NCBI RefSeq assembly: GCF_004354015.1
Contig: NZ_SMRU01000031.1
Span: forward strand, 406 to 62,619
Length of the DNA stretch: 62,214 nucleotides
Reading direction: 5' to 3'
From: Arthrobacter terricola
GTDB lineage: Bacteria > Actinomycetota > Actinomycetes > Actinomycetales > Micrococcaceae
This document shows positions 45,083 to 53,926 of this stretch, piece after piece; the stretch's first letter is position 1; every line of letters begins with the position of its first letter. A program made the translations under genes and the position numbers. Below the pieces are notes generated by a model, which was not told where the DNA came from, searched no databases, and was given only the letters and a program-made list of their open reading frames with translations.

Positions 45083-45784
45083 TCACCAGCCGGGGCTGAT
45101 GTCGTTGGCCGGGGCGCAAGTACCACGGGGCAATGGAGCCGGAAGAAGTTTGGCCACGATGTCGGACGCCGTGGTATCTCCTTCAGCCATGTAATCCCAG
45201 AAGAAGGCCAAGCCGTCAAGGAGAGGCGGAAGTACCTGCGCCGTCAGCGGATCGAAGTGCCGTTGGAGAATGCGCGCGCTGCCTTCGAACCATGTTTTGG
45301 CTACGGTACGAAATGCCGGTTCTCGAACGCAGAGTGCCTGAAGTTCGCGAGACACCGCCAGATGCTTTGGTGGGTCGGAAGTTGCGTCCTCATGGACTAA
45401 CGTGAGCAGCGCCCCGATCGCTTCGTGGGGTTCTCTTGTTGACCGTAGCCGCCCTTCCAGCCGGGCGAGGGACTGTTCGACAAAGCGTTCAAACCCCGCG
45501 GCGAGCAGTTCCTGCATGCTGCAGAAATGGTACGTCATTGAACCCAGCGGAACGTTTGCCTGTGCGGCAACGGTTCTGAAACTGGTGCCCGCCACTCCTC
45601 TGTGGGCAACGATCTCAAGAAGCGCGTCAATTATCCGGTCCCGGCGTTTCGGGTCGAAACGCCGTTTGCGGACCAGGGGCGGGACCGATGCCGCGGGAGA
45701 AGACGTGTCCGGTACCGGGGAATCATTCCAGCCCGCCCGTTCTTCCGGGGGCACAGGCCCTGTGGGCCCATCCGGTTCATTCAT
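45083..45784 (-). CDS. TetR-family regulator 2
   Basis: A 233-residue repressor, paralogue of the one at 44103. A Pro/Ser-rich N-terminal extension of about 40 residues precedes the HTH (RRDRIIDALLEIVAHRGVAG, TSFRTVAAQANVPLGSMTYH). Ligand domain includes QALCVREPAFRTVAKTWFEG. AGAGGG stands before the ATG. Faces a cluster of three operators 20 to 89 bp upstream of its start, so it is probably autoregulated and controls the GMC operon from 46106. Confidence 0.9.
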   Translation of the reverse strand: MNEPDGPTGPVPPEERAGWNDSPVPDTSSPAASVPPLVRKRRFDPKRRDRIIDALLEIVAHRGVAGTSFRTVAAQANVPLGSMTYHFCSMQELLAAGFERFVEQSLARLEGRLRSTREPHEAIGALLTLVHEDATSDPPKHLAVSRELQALCVREPAFRTVAKTWFEGSARILQRHFDPLTAQVLPPLLDGLAFFWDYMAEGDTTASDIVAKLLPAPLPRGTCAPANDISPGW

Positions 45785-45803
45785 CAGCTTGATCCCTCTG
45801 CTT

Positions 45804-45873
45804 ATGTACGTTCGTACACTATGGTCGTTGCGTACGATCGTCCACTAGATTTCCTATGCGTACGATCGTACAC
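45804..45873. promoter_or_regulatory. Array of three TetR-type operators
   Basis: ATGTACGTTCGTACAC (45804-45819), GCGTACGATCGTCCAC (45830-45845) and GCGTACGATCGTACAC (45858-45873) are spaced 26 and 28 bp centre to centre. All share the GTACG-NT-CGTAC core, also found at 43373-43388 and in weaker form at 43509-43524. They lie between tetR 2 and the GMC operon. Spacing near two and a half turns allows several repressor dimers to bind together. Confidence 0.85.
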
Positions 45874-46105
45874 TGAGGATGTGCGTGTGAGAAAGGTCAC
45901 GTTCATGTGGGTTTGAATCCAACTTCGAGCGTCCAAGACGACTTTAGCCAAAGTTCATGCTTGAGTAAATGCGCTAACCGTGTACTCTTACTTATAGGTG
46001 ATGTGGCTCTCACCGGTGACGCCCCCGCAATGATCGCAGAGCGCTGGCAGGTCCGACGCGCATGCCGGAAGCCAGCAACAGCCAGAACTGAGAGGTAAAT
46101 TCCAA
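45874..46105. promoter_or_regulatory. Leader of the GMC operon
   Basis: No gene. GAGAGG at 46089 onwards is the ribosome binding site of the GMC gene. About 230 bp separate the last operator from the start codon, so an untranslated leader is possible. Confidence 0.4.
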
Positions 46106-47722
46106 ATGACAGATGAGACTACTCTGCGGAGCGGTAGTCCTGCGAAGACGGGTTATGACGTTGTCATCATCGGCAGCGGGATGGGTGGCGGCACCCTTGC
46201 CTATGCGCTGAAGGACAGCGGGGCCAGCGTCTTGCTCGTCGAACGCGGCGGGTTTGTCCCGCAGGAGAAGCAGAACTGGGATCCGGATGAAGTGTTCGAA
46301 CGCGGACGATACAAGAACGCAGAGAAATGGTATTCAGCGTCCGGGGAGCCATTCAGCCCGGGCACTTACTACTACGTCGGTGGCAACACGAAGTTCTATG
46401 GCTCGTCCTTGGTGCGCTTCCGCCGTGAGGATTTTGCTGCGACGGAACACCAGGAAGGCACATCGCCGGCCTGGCCCATCTCCTATGACGACATGGCCCC
46501 GTACTACTCGCGGGCAGAGCATGTTTACAAGGTGCACGGGGATCAGCATGATGACCCCACGCTCCCCAGGGATGAACCCTTCCCATTCCCAGCGATCGGG
46601 CACGAACCGGAAGTCCAGACGGTCGCGGACGGTCTGCGTAAACAAGGACTGACGCCTTCCAATATTCCCTTGGGAATCGACCTGAGGCAGGGCGGAACGT
46701 GCATCCGCTGCCGTACCTGTGATGGGTTTCCTTGCCGGGTCCTCGCAAAAATGGACGCCGACGTTGCTTGCGTCCGACCGGCCCTTCAAACCGGCAACGT
46801 CGAGATCCTGACGCACGCATACGCAGAAAAGGTCCTCACGGACGAGGCCGGCAGGACCGCAACAGGTGTTGAAATCGTCCACAACGGAAAAACCGTCGTC
46901 GTCGGAGCCGGGAAAGTCGTTGTTTCATGCGGGGCCGTCAATTCCGCGGCACTTCTGCTGCGGTCGGCCAACGACCATCACCCGAACGGACTTGCAAACT
47001 CTTCCGGAATGGTCGGCCGGAACTACATGGTGCACAACAACAGCATCATGGTGGCCTTCCACCCGAAGCGGAACAAGGTTGAATTCCAGAAGACGCTCTA
47101 CTTCAACGACTACCTCCTCAAGGGCACGAAGGACTTCCCATATCCACTCGGTCATGTTCAGCTCATCGGCAAGCTCCAAGGGGCCATGCTCGTCGGGCAA
47201 AAGCCGCTGATTCCGAAGTGGGTCCTGGACATCGCTGCCGGCCACAGCATCGACTGGTGGTTGTTCACCGAAGATCTCCCCGACCCCGAGAACCGGGTGA
47301 CCCTCAGGGGTGACAAGGGAATCCAGATCAACTGGAAGCCCAACAACGTCCGGGCCCACCAGCTTCTGGTCAAGGAGGTCAAGCGGATCCTGCACAAAAT
47401 GGGTTACCCGATGATCTTCAGTGAGACCACCGGAATCGCTGTGAACTCCCACCAGGCAGGGACGATCAGGGCCGGTGTTGATCCGCGGACCTCTGTTCTT
47501 GATCCAAGCTGCCGTACCCACGATGTCGACAACCTCTTTGTCGTTGACTCGTCCTTTTTCCCATCGCTACCAGTGATGAACCCGGCGCTGACGATTGCCG
47601 CAAACGCATTCCGCGTTGCCGACCAGATTGTGCCCGGTGCCAGCCAGCACTGGTCAACGGCCCGCCAGCCCCAATTTTTACCGATAACACCCGTACTTAC
47701 AGGAAGTAACCACAATGACTGA
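46106..47722 (+). CDS. GMC-family FAD oxidoreductase
   Basis: A 538-residue flavoenzyme. Dinucleotide motif VVIIGSGMGGGTLAYAL at about 19-35; then YYYVGGNTKFYGSSLVRFR for FAD attachment contacts. A cysteine-rich GGTCIRCRTCDGFPCRVLAK near 200 is typical of bacterial pyranose/C-glycoside-oxidase-like members. The C-terminal active-site segments are NSHQAGTIRAG with the catalytic His and LPVMNPALTIAANAFR with the Asn. Oxidises a secondary hydroxyl of a sugar or cyclitol ring to a ketone. Related actinobacterial enzymes oxidise C3 of glycosides, for example C-glycoside 3-oxidase; an inositol-like substrate is the alternative. No signal peptide, so cytoplasmic. Overlaps the next gene by 8 bp. Confidence 0.88.
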   Translation: MTDETTLRSGSPAKTGYDVVIIGSGMGGGTLAYALKDSGASVLLVERGGFVPQEKQNWDPDEVFERGRYKNAEKWYSASGEPFSPGTYYYVGGNTKFYGSSLVRFRREDFAATEHQEGTSPAWPISYDDMAPYYSRAEHVYKVHGDQHDDPTLPRDEPFPFPAIGHEPEVQTVADGLRKQGLTPSNIPLGIDLRQGGTCIRCRTCDGFPCRVLAKMDADVACVRPALQTGNVEILTHAYAEKVLTDEAGRTATGVEIVHNGKTVVVGAGKVVVSCGAVNSAALLLRSANDHHPNGLANSSGMVGRNYMVHNNSIMVAFHPKRNKVEFQKTLYFNDYLLKGTKDFPYPLGHVQLIGKLQGAMLVGQKPLIPKWVLDIAAGHSIDWWLFTEDLPDPENRVTLRGDKGIQINWKPNNVRAHQLLVKEVKRILHKMGYPMIFSETTGIAVNSHQAGTIRAGVDPRTSVLDPSCRTHDVDNLFVVDSSFFPSLPVMNPALTIAANAFRVADQIVPGASQHWSTARQPQFLPITPVLTGSNHND

Positions 47723-49508
47723 GAAGCAGCTGACCGGCGGACAAATGATTGTCGACTGCCTCATCCGCGAAGGCGTGGACCGGGTCTTTGCCGTGCCCGG
47801 CCATGGCAACACGGCGCTTTTGGACGCCTTTGTGGATCGCTCAGATGAAATCCAGGTGATCCCCGCCATGCACGAGCAAGGCGCTGCGCACATGGCGGAC
47901 GGGTACTACCGCGCCTCGGGCAAGATTGCCGCAGTCTGTACATCGATTGGTCCCGGTGCGACCAATACGCTCACCGGCCTGGTCACGGCCTTCGCCGACT
48001 CCCAGCCGTTCATTCTTATCACCGGTGCCGTCCACACGTACATGGAAAACCGCGGCGTCCTTCAGGAAATCGACCGCCCGCATGGCAACAACTTCCCGCG
48101 GATGGCCGAGCCGGTTGTCAAGCGCTGGTGGCAGCCGAGCCGCCTGGAGCAGATCCCCACAGTCATGGCCCAGGCTTTCAACACCATGAACGAAGGCAGA
48201 AAAGGCCCCGTCCTCGTGGACGTTCCCCAGGACCTGCAGGCTGAATTCGGCAATTACGTCCATGTTCCGGGCGACCGTCGTGCACGTACGCGCCCAACCG
48301 GCGATGCACGAGCCATTGCAGAAGCAGCGGCCTTGCTGGCCTCAGCCAAGCGTCCGGTGATCCTCGCCGGCGGCGGTGTCATCGCAGCGGATGCAAGCGA
48401 AGAACTGCGCGCAATCGCAGAACGGCTCGGTGCGCCGGTGACCCACTCCTTCATGGGCAAAGGTGCATTCCCCGCCGACCACGACCTCTATGCATGGCCC
48501 TGTGGTGACATGGGCTCCATCCCCGGTAACAGGATGACCACCCAGGCAGACGTCATTCTCGCCGTTGGATGCCGTTTCAGCGACCGTATTACGTCCTCTT
48601 ACAAAGAGGGAATCACGTTCAACATTCCCTCCAAGACCAAGCTTGTCCAGATTGACATCGATGGTTTTGAAATTGGACGCAACTACCCCGTGGAAGTAGG
48701 GGTGGTCGGTGACGCGAAGAGTTCGCTGGCCTTGCTCCGTGAACAGCTCGGAGAGGGCCCTGACTACCACGGAACGGAATACTTCGAGGAGCTCCAGGAC
48801 TACAAGCAGCGCTGGGAGGACCACCTCGCCCCCATGCGCGAGACGGACTACCTGCCCATGACCAACTCCCGGGCCATGGTCGAAATCCGCAAAGCCCTGC
48901 CACGGGAGGGCATCCTGGTTACCGATTCCAGCAACCCCGCCAACCAGGCGTTCAACGAGTTCCCCATCTACGGGCCGAAGACCAACATCGTCGCAGGAGG
49001 CATGTCCGGCATTGGTTTCGGTCTACCGGCGGCAATCGGTGCCCAGATCGCCGTCCCCGGGACTCCCGTCCTGGCGATGGTCGGTGACGGCAGCTTCCTG
49101 CAGACCGGCACCGAACTCTCCACTGCCGTGATGCTGGGAACCCCGCTTGTCGTCGTTGTTTTGAACAACGGCGGCTGGGAAGCCATCAAGGACCTTCAGA
49201 TCAGCCTCTTCGGCGCTGACCGGAGGCTTATCACCAACTGGTGCACTCCTGACGGAAAGCCCTACTTCGCAAACATCGCAGAGTTCGCCCGTTCCCTCGG
49301 ATGCACCGCTGAACGGGTCGAGGACCCGTCGCGGCTCGCTGAAGCAGTTCAGCGTGGTTTCGCTACGGACGGTCCGGTCGTCATTGAAGCCATGAGTGCG
49401 CACGAGTTGCCTTGGAGCGAGATGCACCCCACCGGCTGGTGGGACATCACCGTCCCCGCTTACCACGGCGAGACCCGCGACGAATACGTCGCTCAGCGCG
49501 GGTTCTAA
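47715..49508 (+). CDS. ThDP-dependent enzyme, IolD/acetolactate-synthase-like
   Basis: A 597-residue thiamine-diphosphate enzyme. N-terminal domain has FAVPGHGNTALLDAF and the catalytic Glu in IPAMHEQGAAHMADGY (about 53). Central domain about 195-330. The C-terminal ThDP motif is MVGDGSFLQTGTELSTAVML followed by VVVLNNGGW. Sequence style resembles acetolactate synthase and 3D-trihydroxycyclohexane-1,2-dione hydrolase (IolD), which cleaves a cyclic 1,2-diketone. With a GMC oxidase ahead and an isomerase behind, hydrolysis or carboligation of an oxidised sugar or cyclitol is likely. Biosynthetic acetolactate synthase is unlikely because no small subunit gene follows. Confidence 0.85.
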   Translation: MTEKQLTGGQMIVDCLIREGVDRVFAVPGHGNTALLDAFVDRSDEIQVIPAMHEQGAAHMADGYYRASGKIAAVCTSIGPGATNTLTGLVTAFADSQPFILITGAVHTYMENRGVLQEIDRPHGNNFPRMAEPVVKRWWQPSRLEQIPTVMAQAFNTMNEGRKGPVLVDVPQDLQAEFGNYVHVPGDRRARTRPTGDARAIAEAAALLASAKRPVILAGGGVIAADASEELRAIAERLGAPVTHSFMGKGAFPADHDLYAWPCGDMGSIPGNRMTTQADVILAVGCRFSDRITSSYKEGITFNIPSKTKLVQIDIDGFEIGRNYPVEVGVVGDAKSSLALLREQLGEGPDYHGTEYFEELQDYKQRWEDHLAPMRETDYLPMTNSRAMVEIRKALPREGILVTDSSNPANQAFNEFPIYGPKTNIVAGGMSGIGFGLPAAIGAQIAVPGTPVLAMVGDGSFLQTGTELSTAVMLGTPLVVVVLNNGGWEAIKDLQISLFGADRRLITNWCTPDGKPYFANIAEFARSLGCTAERVEDPSRLAEAVQRGFATDGPVVIEAMSAHELPWSEMHPTGWWDITVPAYHGETRDEYVAQRGF

Positions 49509-49521
49509 GCGAGAAGGAGCC

Positions 49522-50364
49522 ATGGGGAACATCCAGCTTGGACTCAATCTCGAGTTTGCACGCTACGAAAATGGTTCCTTTGACTGGGCCATGGACCGTG
49601 CGGCGGAAATCGGCTACCGGTATGTGGAGCCCATGGTCCACTGGGGCCGTGAACTCCTGAGCGAGGCCGGATACTTCCACAGCAGGTCGATGCTCGATGA
49701 CCCGCTGAACCTCAAATATGCGGCAGAGAGCCGTGGGCTGCAGATCTCTTCGATCTCAGCCCACGCTCCGCTGGCCAAACCGGACATCGCAGTCGACTAC
49801 CTCAAGCAGGCTGTCCGTTACGCGGCCGAGTGCGGGTCGCCGATGATCATGGTCGACGACGGTCCGATGCCTGCCTGGACCACAGAGGAAGAAAACTTCA
49901 CTCTGATGAAGTACACCCTCCGGGAAGCCGTGCAGGTGGCCGAGCCACGCGGAATCGCCATCGCCATCGAGACCCATGGCCCCCACACGGCAACCCCGGA
50001 AGGACTCGACCGGCTCATGAAACTGGTCGAGTCCCCGGTCCTGACCATCAACCTGGACACCGGAAACAGCTTCCTGAGTGGGAACGATCCTCACGCCTGG
50101 CTGGAAACCATCATCCCCAACGTCACCCACATGCACGCCAAGGACATTTCCGCCCAAGATGCAAGGAAGTACCGAGGCAAGGTACGCGGGATGCTCGGCT
50201 GTGCGTGCGGAGACGGAATCATCGACTGGGAAAGAATTATCCGCACCGTCGCTGGCGCCGACCACGACGTCGTCCTCTCCGTTGAATGCGCCTCCCTGGA
50301 GGCAGCAGTAAAGAGCCATAGCTACCTCGGAGGTCTGATCTCCAAAATGCACCCCAACCGATAG
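49522..50364 (+). CDS. Xylose-isomerase-like TIM-barrel sugar isomerase/epimerase
   Basis: A 280-residue TIM barrel of the IolE/IolI/epimerase group. ATG 49522 follows GAAGGAG; the frame is open further upstream inside the ThDP gene. Metal ligands are at the ends of strands: Glu in IAIAIETHGPH, Asp in LTINLDTGNSF, His in VTHMHAKD and Glu in VVLSVECASLEA. A Cys pair occurs in MLGCACGDG. Likely catalyses isomerisation, epimerisation or dehydration of a keto sugar or keto inositol. Such a protein works beside the oxidase in C-glycoside and inositol pathways. Confidence 0.87.
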   Translation: MGNIQLGLNLEFARYENGSFDWAMDRAAEIGYRYVEPMVHWGRELLSEAGYFHSRSMLDDPLNLKYAAESRGLQISSISAHAPLAKPDIAVDYLKQAVRYAAECGSPMIMVDDGPMPAWTTEEENFTLMKYTLREAVQVAEPRGIAIAIETHGPHTATPEGLDRLMKLVESPVLTINLDTGNSFLSGNDPHAWLETIIPNVTHMHAKDISAQDARKYRGKVRGMLGCACGDGIIDWERIIRTVAGADHDVVLSVECASLEAAVKSHSYLGGLISKMHPNR

Positions 50365-50507
50365 AAGGCCCGCATGGATCCGGGTTGCCGGATCCATGAA
50401 CCGGCAGCCAAGCATCCACGCCGGAAAAAGATATCCAAGCGAGGGTACGAATCCACGGTCGACGATGACCGCTCGTCCCCGTCCAAACCAGCAATAAGGA
50501 AGAAGCC

Positions 50508-51818
50508 ATGAAGAATGTACTGCCCCCCACCGCCATGTCTCGTCGCGGTTTCCTCGCCCTCACCGGTGCGGCTGCCCTCGCCACGTCGGTCAGCGCTTGC
50601 GCAGCAGGCAATGTGGGGAACACGTCGGCGGGCGGCGGCATCCTCAAGTTCTGGGACATGCCATGGGGCAACCAAGACTACTTGGGAGCTGCCCAGGCCC
50701 TGACCCAGGCCTACAAGCCCGGTAGTGGTCTGCCGGGAGCGTCCTACCAACAGGTCAACTGGGATGGATTCAACCAGACCTTCTCCTCCGCCATCGCCTC
50801 CAACACAGGCCCCGCGGTCTCCACCGGCGGCGGTTTCCAGGCCTTCCAGTTCGCCAAACAGGGTGCGATTGCCTACGCCGACAACCTTATCGACTCCTTC
50901 AAGAAGGACGGCACGTACGACGATTTTCTCCCGCACACCCTGGATGCGATGAAGACCTCCGACGGCTACGTCGGCGTCCCATGGAACCTCGATGTCCAAG
51001 TCTTCTGGTACCGCAAGTCGATACTGGACCAGATCGGGGCAACCCCGCCGGAGACCTGGGATGACGTGTTGGCGGTGGCGAAAAAAGCGTCTGCCAAGGG
51101 CTATGTCGGGTTCGGCATCAGCGGGGGCAGCGGCAACTACGGACCTATGGCAGTCCTCAGCCTGATGATCAACAATGGCGGCGGCCTGTTCAACTCCAAC
51201 GGAGATCTCGACATCGTCAACGACCGCAATGCGGAGGCGGTTGACTTTGTCACAGAGCTCGTGAAGCAGGGCGTCGTCGATCCTGGTTCCGTCAGTATGA
51301 AGGATGACGATCTCACTACCGCCTGGACGAACAAGAAGGTGGCACTCGGATTCCAAAGCCCGGCGTTCAACAATGTCGTCGGGGATGAAAAAGATGTCCT
51401 CGTAACGAATCCGCTGAAGTCCCGCCGAGGCGACATCGGCGGCCTGTACTACGTGAACAACATCATGATGTACAAGAACACACCCTCGCAGGCAGGGTCC
51501 GAAGCCTTCGCCTCGTACTACATCAAGAACATGAAGACCCTGTGGCAGAAGGGCGTCATGCAAGGTCTGCCGGCACTGAAATCCATCACCGAACTTCCCG
51601 AATTCAAGGCTAACGCCCAAAACACGGCGGTTGTGGAGAAATGGCAGCCGATCTGCAAGACGACTGCGGCGCAGTCCGGCACGCTTTCCGCCAAACTCGC
51701 CACCATCGATGGAGGCCAGGCGATGACGGACTTCTGCCAGACCGTCCTCTCTGCGAAGTCCCCGTCCAAGACCATCCTGACCAAGCTCGAGAGCGACATC
51801 AAGGCCGCAATCTCCTAG
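50508..51818 (+). CDS. Extracellular sugar-binding lipoprotein (family 1 / CUT1)
   Basis: A 436-residue binding protein. The N-terminus MSRRGFLALTGAAALATSVS has twin arginines followed by a lipobox ending at VSAC, so a Tat-exported lipoprotein is likely. The mature protein has the family-1 pattern GGILKFWDMPWGNQDY, an aromatic-rich binding cleft, and DGYVGVPWNLDVQVFWYRK. Ligand is usually an oligosaccharide, glycoside or polyol. Works with the two permeases that follow. No dedicated ATPase gene is in the window, so a shared MsiK-like ATPase is likely to energise it. Confidence 0.9.
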   Translation: MKNVLPPTAMSRRGFLALTGAAALATSVSACAAGNVGNTSAGGGILKFWDMPWGNQDYLGAAQALTQAYKPGSGLPGASYQQVNWDGFNQTFSSAIASNTGPAVSTGGGFQAFQFAKQGAIAYADNLIDSFKKDGTYDDFLPHTLDAMKTSDGYVGVPWNLDVQVFWYRKSILDQIGATPPETWDDVLAVAKKASAKGYVGFGISGGSGNYGPMAVLSLMINNGGGLFNSNGDLDIVNDRNAEAVDFVTELVKQGVVDPGSVSMKDDDLTTAWTNKKVALGFQSPAFNNVVGDEKDVLVTNPLKSRRGDIGGLYYVNNIMMYKNTPSQAGSEAFASYYIKNMKTLWQKGVMQGLPALKSITELPEFKANAQNTAVVEKWQPICKTTAAQSGTLSAKLATIDGGQAMTDFCQTVLSAKSPSKTILTKLESDIKAAIS

Positions 51819-51847
51819 CACAGCAATGACGAAAGCCGTTATCCACC

Positions 51848-52798
51848 ATGAGCACCTCCGTTCGCCGCACTGAATTACCCTTGACGATGAGGACGCCGGC
51901 TCCCGAAGCGCGGAAGCGCCGCCGAACGAGCAGTCCTGGTCGCGCGCCTGCCACGAAGGCGTTCCTGATCCTTCCGTCAGTCGTCATCCTTATCCTCACC
52001 AACGCCTACCCGATTGCCTATGCTGCTTTCCAGGCCCTGCACAACGGGTCCCTCATAACGCCCGGTGATTTCGTTGGCCTGGATAATTTCGCCAAGGTCC
52101 TGGCTGATCCGGCCTTCTGGAGGGCGGCGGGATTTACCGTCATCTTCGCGATCGCAGGCGTATTTGGAAGCTGGATCATCGGGCTGGCGATTGCGCTTCT
52201 GCTCCGCACCCGCATTCCAGCCAAGGGAATCCTTAAAACAGTCCTCCTGCTTCCCTGGGTTGTTCCGATTGTTGTCTCGGCCATGTCCTGGAACTGGCTC
52301 ATTGGTACAAGTTCAAGCCCGGTTCCATCCCTCATGCACGCGCTGGGTTTCGGAGACGCGATCTTCCTCTCGGATCCGCTCGGAGCCCAGATTACGGTGT
52401 GCCTTTTCGAGGTCTGGGTCAACTTCCCTTTCATGATGCTCATGATGAGCGCGGCACTGACCTCCGTGGATGAAAGTATCTACGAGGCCGCCAAGATCGA
52501 CGGAGCAAGCGCGAGCCAGTCGTTCCGATACATGACATTGCCCATCATCGCGAAGCCCACGTACATTGCGTGGGTTCTCATGACCATCTTCTGCGTCAAC
52601 GACTTCCCGACGGTGTATCTCCTTACCCACGGTGGCCCCGTCGGCGCAACGAACACCCTGGTTGTTCTGGCGTACAAAACAGTTTTCCAGAACTTTCAGA
52701 CGGGCCCTGGCGTTGCCATCGCCTTCCTCATGACGCTCGCACTTGCCGCCGTGGCAGTGCTGCTCTTCCGACAGATTCGAAAGTCGACCTCATCATGA
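51848..52798 (+). CDS. Sugar ABC transporter permease 1 (CUT1, MalF-like)
   Basis: A 316-residue membrane protein with six segments after a 35-residue Arg-rich cytoplasmic tail. The EAA loop reads YEAAKIDGASASQSFRYMTL. Starts weakly (GAAAG upstream of the ATG). It stops in an ATGA overlap with permease 2. Together they make the channel for the binding protein at 50508. Confidence 0.92.
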   Translation: MSTSVRRTELPLTMRTPAPEARKRRRTSSPGRAPATKAFLILPSVVILILTNAYPIAYAAFQALHNGSLITPGDFVGLDNFAKVLADPAFWRAAGFTVIFAIAGVFGSWIIGLAIALLLRTRIPAKGILKTVLLLPWVVPIVVSAMSWNWLIGTSSSPVPSLMHALGFGDAIFLSDPLGAQITVCLFEVWVNFPFMMLMMSAALTSVDESIYEAAKIDGASASQSFRYMTLPIIAKPTYIAWVLMTIFCVNDFPTVYLLTHGGPVGATNTLVVLAYKTVFQNFQTGPGVAIAFLMTLALAAVAVLLFRQIRKSTSS

Positions 52799-53649
52799 CC
52801 ACTGCAACACTCAAAACCAGGACCGGAACGCCCCGTCCGTCCACTGAAGCAGGAAGCCGGGGACAATGGCTGCGCTTCGCGATCCTCGTCGCGCTGGCGG
52901 CGTTCGCCCTGATCCCCATTGGCGGAACGGTGGTTCTCTCCCTCAGGTCAAACAATGGAACGGGTTCGCTGACGCTCGAGAACTTTACGAACGTACTCAG
53001 CAGCAGCGGCGCGGTAGCTTGGTTGCTCAACAGTCTCCAAGTGGCTCTGGCGACGGTTGTGGTCTCTGTCGCAGTCGCCGCACCAGCCGGCTACGTTCTA
53101 TCGCGGGGGAGGGGCCGACTGGTTGGTGGTTACTCTCTCCTTCTTTTCGTCGTGCAGGCACTTCCCGTGATCACATCGGTCATTCCGCTGTTCATTCTGT
53201 TCTCGCACATCGGCCTGGCCGACAACCTCGTCGGCATCACGATTCTGTACGTCGCGAGTTCCATGTCCGTGGCAACATGGATGATGGCCGCCTACATGGA
53301 CGGGATTCCGGGAAGTCTGGAAGAGGCTGCCTGGATTGACGGTGCTTCAGTATTCAAGGGGTTCCTTCACGTCGTGCTTCGCAACTCCTTGCCGGGGGTG
53401 CTTTCAACAGCCATCTTCACCTTCTTGATGGCTTGGAACGACTACCTTGTCGCATCGATCTTCCTCCGTTCTGCGGGAGCCTTCACCCTGCCGATCGGCG
53501 TCCAAACCTTCTTCCAGCAACACTCGACGGACTGGGGATCGGTGATGGCCGTCGCAGTCATCATGCTGCTGCCCCCCACCATCATCTTCGCAACGTTGAA
53601 CAAGTATTTCAGTGTCGGAGGCGTGGCAGGTTCACTGGCTGGCCAGTAG
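52795..53649 (+). CDS. Sugar ABC transporter permease 2 (CUT1, MalG-like)
   Basis: A 284-residue membrane protein of six segments. ATG 52795 overlaps the stop of permease 1; the longer frame upstream is overlap. EAA loop: EEAAWIDGASVFKGFLHVVL. The final segment, LLPPTIIFATLNKYF, is family-typical. It is the last gene of the operon before the hairpin at 53696. Confidence 0.92.
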   Translation: MTTATLKTRTGTPRPSTEAGSRGQWLRFAILVALAAFALIPIGGTVVLSLRSNNGTGSLTLENFTNVLSSSGAVAWLLNSLQVALATVVVSVAVAAPAGYVLSRGRGRLVGGYSLLLFVVQALPVITSVIPLFILFSHIGLADNLVGITILYVASSMSVATWMMAAYMDGIPGSLEEAAWIDGASVFKGFLHVVLRNSLPGVLSTAIFTFLMAWNDYLVASIFLRSAGAFTLPIGVQTFFQQHSTDWGSVMAVAVIMLLPPTIIFATLNKYFSVGGVAGSLAGQ

Positions 53650-53695
53650 GAGCTGCCGCCGGCCTCTGTTTGCCGGCTGAGGGCCCGGCAAGCCG

Positions 53696-53727
53696 AGTCC
53701 TGGTTTCGCTCATGCGAAACCAGGACT
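53696..53727 (+). terminator. Terminator of the GMC-ABC operon
   Basis: A 14-bp perfect stem (53696-53709 and 53714-53727) with a TCAT loop, 46 bp after the permease stop. A weaker GCCGGC pair precedes it. No long U-tract. Confidence 0.8.
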
Positions 53728-53760
53728 GACTTAGCGATAAATAAAATCCAAAAGTGCGGC

Positions 53761-53847
53761 TGTCGCAGATACCGGGACCGCTTTGCCTTTTCTGAAGTCG
53801 AATGAGCGAGAAGGGTTCGAGCATGAACCATCGCGGTATCTGCGACA
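53761..53847. repeat. 13-bp perfect inverted repeat around a 61-bp core
   Basis: TGTCGCAGATACC (53761-53773) faces GGTATCTGCGACA (53835-53847). The outer bases are TG and CA, and the whole element is 87 bp, the shape of a miniature transposable element or of a long hairpin transcript. No target-site duplication could be recognised beside the ends. Confidence 0.6.
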
Positions 53848-53855
53848 AAAGCATG

Positions 53856-53881
53856 GCCCCGGCAGGACATCCTGCCGGGGC
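53856..53881 (-). terminator. Terminator of the aspA-lysR unit
   Basis: An 11-bp perfect stem (53856-53866 and 53871-53881) with a 4-nt loop. Read on the minus strand it stands 46 bp after the LysR stop and is followed within a few bases by a short T-run (CTTTTG), fitting a terminator for the leftward unit. Confidence 0.75.
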
Positions 53882-53926
53882 GCGAATTCGGTGACATCTC
53901 TGTTCGGCACGTCGTCCGGCGGGCAA

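Noticed and set aside
45905..45925. tRNA T-arm-like GGGTTTGAATCC
   Set aside because: No acceptor, D or anticodon arm can be built around it; it is the leader of the GMC operon.
45907..46098. 63-codon plus-strand frame in the GMC leader
   Set aside because: No Shine-Dalgarno and a random composition; it ends just before the GMC ribosome binding site.
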